NCBI GenBank assembly: GCA_016788565.1
Contig: JAEUSP010000055.1
Span: 62,001-126,000 of the forward strand
Length of the DNA: 64,000 nucleotides
Reading direction: 5' to 3'
From: Chlorobiota bacterium
GTDB lineage: Bacteria > Bacteroidota > Ignavibacteria > OLB7
Shown here one piece after another: positions 61,170 to 64,000 of this stretch. The notes under the pieces are model-generated. The model was not told where the DNA came from and ran no database searches. It saw nothing but the letters and a program-made list of their open reading frames with translations. Made by a program: the position numbers and the translations under genes. The number at the start of each line of letters is the position of its first letter. Positions within the stretch are counted from its first letter, which is position 1.

Positions 61170-62998
61170 AGAACAACCGCCGAAACACCCACCGACAACG
61201 AAGCCGCGCGCCATCACGCAGCATGGGACTGCTGGGTTTGCTGCTGCTTGCGCTGCTGCTGCCGACAGCCGCAACCGCACAAACGCCACCCAAACGAATT
61301 GACCCCAGAAACCCCGATGCCGGCACCTTGCAGATGATCGCGCAACATGTGCTCACCGGATGCAAACCAGGCGTTGGAAACCTTACTGGCGAGATTCACC
61401 CGCTGGGGAAAACTCCACTCGGTGAACATGTCTGGCTCTTAGAACGAGTACGGTGCGATACCTCCATCGAAGAGTATGGCTATCCTACTCAGCCCAAAGA
61501 CTTCCTACTCTGCCGAACCGACAGCACTGGGGCGATACCGCCGATAGAACGTCTGGTACGGATCGGGACTAGTGACGTTGCCACAGAACTACGGTTCTTG
61601 TGCGCAGCAGATTTCGATGGGAACGGATACCAGGATGTCGTCTGCCAAGTCCATCGAATCAATGATACCAGCAATGGGAATGTGAAGGGGTATCGCATCT
61701 GTGCCGTAGCGGTGTTTTGGGCAAACGATCTGGGGGAGTATGCGGAAGATGATACGACACAGATATCGAACGGGGCGCAAGCATGGTTAGGGCCGAGTTA
61801 TGGGATTGGTGGGGACATAGACAATGATGGATGTGAGGATGGATTATTGATGTTTACCGGATCGGGGTATCGGGATGGGAAGCCGTATGGTGGTTTGCCA
61901 GTAGCGTATCTACTACGCGGAGCAACGAAGCGATGGAAGGGAAGTGAACAAAGCATAGCCCGAGTGCAGCCCTGGTGGTATATGGCCAAGGGAGTAGATA
62001 TCACCACGATGAGCCTCCTGGACGCAGACTGCGACGGGTGGAAGGATTTGGTGTTCTATGGTGGTGGTACGGCTGGCTCAATCAGCATCTGCTACGGACG
62101 ACCCAACGCCTTCCCCGATACCAACAATATCCAAACACTCACCATCCCCCAAGAACTTGGATGGCCTGCTCTGCTGAGCGATGTCACCGGTGACGGTGTT
62201 CCGGAACTCTTGGTCAAATCCAGAGTCTCCATCACCGACCGCATCCTCCTCTTTGCTGGTAAACCACGGCAACGGTTGTTGGAGCAGTACGGCTCCGGCA
62301 ACGATTCCCTGGACCGCGCCCAAGGACGTTTCCCAACCAGACCCTGGGCGCAAGTCATCTTGCCATCACTCCTCCATGATGGGTGGTTCAAGAGCGGTCC
62401 CATCGTACCTATCGGTGATTTGGACGGAAATGGCACTGATGAACTCTGGAGCAGTTCCCCACCCTTTTTATTGGGGTATCGTGTCGAAGAGAAGTGTGAC
62501 TCCTTAGCAGACCTGGTGTATCGGTGGAACTCTCCAGCCGATGTCGCACCATTAGGTCGGCTCAGTGCCAGCACCTTGCCAGTGTTGGCATTGGGCTATG
62601 GTGGAGGCATCAGCTATCTGCGAGCAACAACCATCTCCGAGACTTGGGGCAGCGAGTATCGGCTGCCGCATGAGCCTGGCTACCGTTGCCAATATGCTGC
62701 AAGTGCGGTGCAAGACCTAACGCCAAGACTACTGAACGAAGACTCTTGGCAACTTCAGGTGTTTCCTCAACCCGCACACAGCCAAGCGACCATCCACTGG
62801 AACACGGAACAGACTGCCGACACTCTCTACCTCACGATCCACGACATCCTTGGCCGCCAAGTCTGGCAGGCAACGATTCCTCAAGGACAGTCCTCCATCG
62901 AATGGAACACGGCCAATCTGGTCGGCGGGGTCTATACCATCACGCTTGGCAACGCCAAGCATACAACGACGATCACCACACTCATTCAATCACACTAA
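61166..62998 (+). CDS. FG-GAP/VCBS-repeat secreted protein with T9SS-like tail
   Basis: A 610-residue protein with a long basic N-terminus then a membrane-type signal segment (GLLGLLLLALLLPTAATAQ). The body has calcium-binding FG-GAP-like motifs DFDGNGYQD, DIDNDGCEDG, DADCDGWKD, DVTGDGVPE and DLDGNGTDE. The C-terminal domain (LQVFPQPAHSQATIHW, GGVYTITLG) resembles a T9SS sorting domain but lacks the basic VVR end, finishing IQSH. AAGGAG lies about 8 bases before ATG 61166. The first 235 bases are almost identical to the partial gene at 63419; the body is not, and is less G+C-rich (45 percent in 61801-61860). Confidence 0.78.
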   Translation: MKNNRRNTHRQRSRAPSRSMGLLGLLLLALLLPTAATAQTPPKRIDPRNPDAGTLQMIAQHVLTGCKPGVGNLTGEIHPLGKTPLGEHVWLLERVRCDTSIEEYGYPTQPKDFLLCRTDSTGAIPPIERLVRIGTSDVATELRFLCAADFDGNGYQDVVCQVHRINDTSNGNVKGYRICAVAVFWANDLGEYAEDDTTQISNGAQAWLGPSYGIGGDIDNDGCEDGLLMFTGSGYRDGKPYGGLPVAYLLRGATKRWKGSEQSIARVQPWWYMAKGVDITTMSLLDADCDGWKDLVFYGGGTAGSISICYGRPNAFPDTNNIQTLTIPQELGWPALLSDVTGDGVPELLVKSRVSITDRILLFAGKPRQRLLEQYGSGNDSLDRAQGRFPTRPWAQVILPSLLHDGWFKSGPIVPIGDLDGNGTDELWSSSPPFLLGYRVEEKCDSLADLVYRWNSPADVAPLGRLSASTLPVLALGYGGGISYLRATTISETWGSEYRLPHEPGYRCQYAASAVQDLTPRLLNEDSWQLQVFPQPAHSQATIHWNTEQTADTLYLTIHDILGRQVWQATIPQGQSSIEWNTANLVGGVYTITLGNAKHTTTITTLIQSH

Positions 62999-63011
62999 TC
63001 CTCTTCATGCT

Positions 63012-63422
63012 ATGACGACCTATCGCACTCTTCTACCTTGCCTTCTGATGCTGGCATCCTGCGCTGCACCGCTAACAGCGCAAACCTTGTACGAGTGGCA
63101 GCAATGCGACACCTGCTTCAAGGGCTACGACGTGAACTGGCAACAGCACCACCAATTTGAAATCGGTGGCGAAGACCTTGCCTTGCCCACGCAAGGCCGC
63201 CGTGATTTTACGATGGAGTTCGGATACTTCTACGGGATGCCCACCAGCTTGGCGCGTTATGCCGATGTGTTGCTTGGGAAGAACCCACCCCATTTTTCCC
63301 CTTGCACACAACCGCAATCAATCCGAAGTTCCCGCATGAACAACTCCTTCCACCATACCGCAACTACCGCTGCCAACCGCAGCGCAACCAATAACCAACT
63401 CCACCAGGAGGAACCAACATGA
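63012..63422 (+). CDS. Short lipoprotein-like gene fused in frame to a repeated leader
   Basis: A 136-residue frame that starts 13 bases after the previous gene. It has a lipoprotein-type signal (LLPCLLMLASC) and about 75 residues with no recognised family (WQQCDTCFKGYDVNWQQHHQ). From about residue 98 it runs into the sequence that is repeated upstream of the FG-GAP genes, and residues 109-136 are the leader ORF itself. It ends with a TGA overlapping the next start (ATGA). The natural end has probably been replaced by the duplicated leader, so this is likely a truncated or chimeric gene. Confidence 0.5.
   Translation: MTTYRTLLPCLLMLASCAAPLTAQTLYEWQQCDTCFKGYDVNWQQHHQFEIGGEDLALPTQGRRDFTMEFGYFYGMPTSLARYADVLLGKNPPHFSPCTQPQSIRSSRMNNSFHHTATTAANRSATNNQLHQEEPT
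63336..63422 (+). other. Second copy of the 28-codon leader
   Basis: MNNSFHHTATTAANRS and so on, aligned codon by codon with 61083-61169. It lies inside the 3' end of the short lipoprotein-like frame and directly before the second FG-GAP gene, with CAGGAGG as ribosome binding site. Seen in sequence; whether it is translated separately is unknown. Confidence 0.4.
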
Positions 63423-64000
63423 AGAACAACCACCGAAACACCCACCGACAACGAAGCCGCGCGCCATCACGCAGCGTGGGGCTGCTGGGCTTGCTGCTGC
63501 TTGCGCTGCTGCTGCCGACAGCCGCAACCGCACAAACGCCACCCAAACGAATTGACCCCAGAAACCCCGATGCCGGCACCTTGCAGATGATTGCACAACA
63601 CGTGCTCACCGGATGCAAACCAGGCATTGGAAACCTTACTGGTGAGATTCACCCCCTCGGCAAACTCTCCACCGCCGGACCCGTGGCGTGGCTGCTCGAT
63701 CGCGTTCGTTGTGACACCACTTTTGGCGATGCCTCGAAGCAACCACGTGACCTGTTGTTGGTACGTGCCGTTGATGGGGCAATCCCCCCATTGGATAGTG
63801 CCGAGCGTATCGGCGCTAGCGAACTGGGGAGTGTCACCGAGTTCGTGTGTGCAAGTGATCTTGATGGTAATGGGCATCAAGACCTCATCTGTACAGTTCG
63901 CCAGCTGAATGATACAAGTTTTGGTCCAAGCGTCGGGTATGAGTATGGCAAACTGGTCATTTTCTGGAGCAGCTCCAAGGGGAAGTATTCGATTGCTGAC
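63419..64000 (+). CDS. FG-GAP/VCBS-repeat secreted protein, partial (runs off the window)
   Basis: The first 194 codons of a gene continuing past the window end. The N-terminal 80 or so residues are nearly identical to the protein at 61166, including signal segment and the GCKPG and GNLTGEIHPLGK stretches. After this the sequences differ strongly, although a calcium-binding motif DLDGNGHQD remains aligned with DFDGNGYQD of the first copy. The shared and variable parts meet near base 63655. It is part of a tandem family. Confidence 0.78.
   Translation, partial: MKNNHRNTHRQRSRAPSRSVGLLGLLLLALLLPTAATAQTPPKRIDPRNPDAGTLQMIAQHVLTGCKPGIGNLTGEIHPLGKLSTAGPVAWLLDRVRCDTTFGDASKQPRDLLLVRAVDGAIPPLDSAERIGASELGSVTEFVCASDLDGNGHQDLICTVRQLNDTSFGPSVGYEYGKLVIFWSSSKGKYSIAD

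Overview
The window reads like a chromosome segment from the Bacteroidota/Chlorobiota (FCB) group, perhaps a Kapabacteria- or Ignavibacteria-like lineage; this is inferred from gene content, not from a marker tree. The pointers are: several secreted proteins with type IX secretion (T9SS)-like C-terminal sorting domains ending in VVR/VVVR/VAR; a fused LpxC-FabZ protein; an ATP synthase operon without the beta and epsilon genes; a BamA with two OmpH/Skp proteins; and promoters resembling the Bacteroidetes form (TTG, about 20 bases, TAnnTTTG). Much of the window is clearly G+C-rich, but some blocks are much lower (20.6-24.3 kb, parts of 35.7-39.3 kb and the body of the 61.2 kb gene).

Layout. 0-7.3 kb: the tail of methylmalonyl-CoA epimerase, then two large paralogous secreted beta-propeller (sortilin/BNR-like) proteins around a putative M15-like peptidase, with repeat-rich spacers. 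7.4-13.6 kb: the F1Fo ATP synthase operon (two AtpI/AtpZ-like genes, atpB, E, F, H, A, G) with a recognisable promoter and terminator. 13.6-20.6 kb: an MFS exporter, a cobalamin-binding-like protein, a YqeY-like protein, MutS2, biotin carboxylase and a small zinc-ribbon membrane protein. 20.6-25.8 kb: a GNAT enzyme, an NtrB/NtrC-type two-component pair, glutamate racemase and a tetraheme cytochrome. 25.9-31.2 kb: ribosomal protein S1 with an RGG-rich tail, tRNA-Leu and a DUF1800/DUF1501 pair. 31.4-39.3 kb: an envelope biogenesis run (uppS, bamA, two ompH, lpxD, lpxC-fabZ, lpxA). 39.3-45.3 kb: a small SpoT-like HD hydrolase coupled to an acyl-CoA ligase, then MeaB, a VOC protein, a GlcD-like oxidase and a MOSC protein. 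45.4-53.8 kb: a seven-gene minus-strand run (ECF sigma, SnoaL-like, STAND ATPase regulator, HupE/UreJ, DUF6702-like, TPR lipoprotein, DUF4331). 54.2-64 kb: a 1524-residue secreted protein, a protein with two OmpA-like domains, and a tandem family of FG-GAP proteins that continues past the window end.

How genes fit together. The epimerase, MeaB, biotin carboxylase and the cobalamin-binding-like protein are consistent with a B12-dependent propionyl-CoA/methylmalonyl-CoA route. The 31-39 kb run supplies undecaprenyl phosphate, outer-membrane protein assembly and lipid A. Several pairs use 1-4 base stop/start overlaps (TAATG, TGATG, ATGA), suggesting coupled translation.

The most interesting material is: (1) the FG-GAP paralogs at 61-64 kb, which share a nearly identical 5' module, including a 28-codon leader ORF overlapping the start codon, but have diverged bodies; (2) the DUF4331-TPR-DUF6702-HupE block; (3) the multidomain STAND regulator with a palindrome abutting its promoter; and (4) a mosaic family of intergenic repeats shared by three loci.
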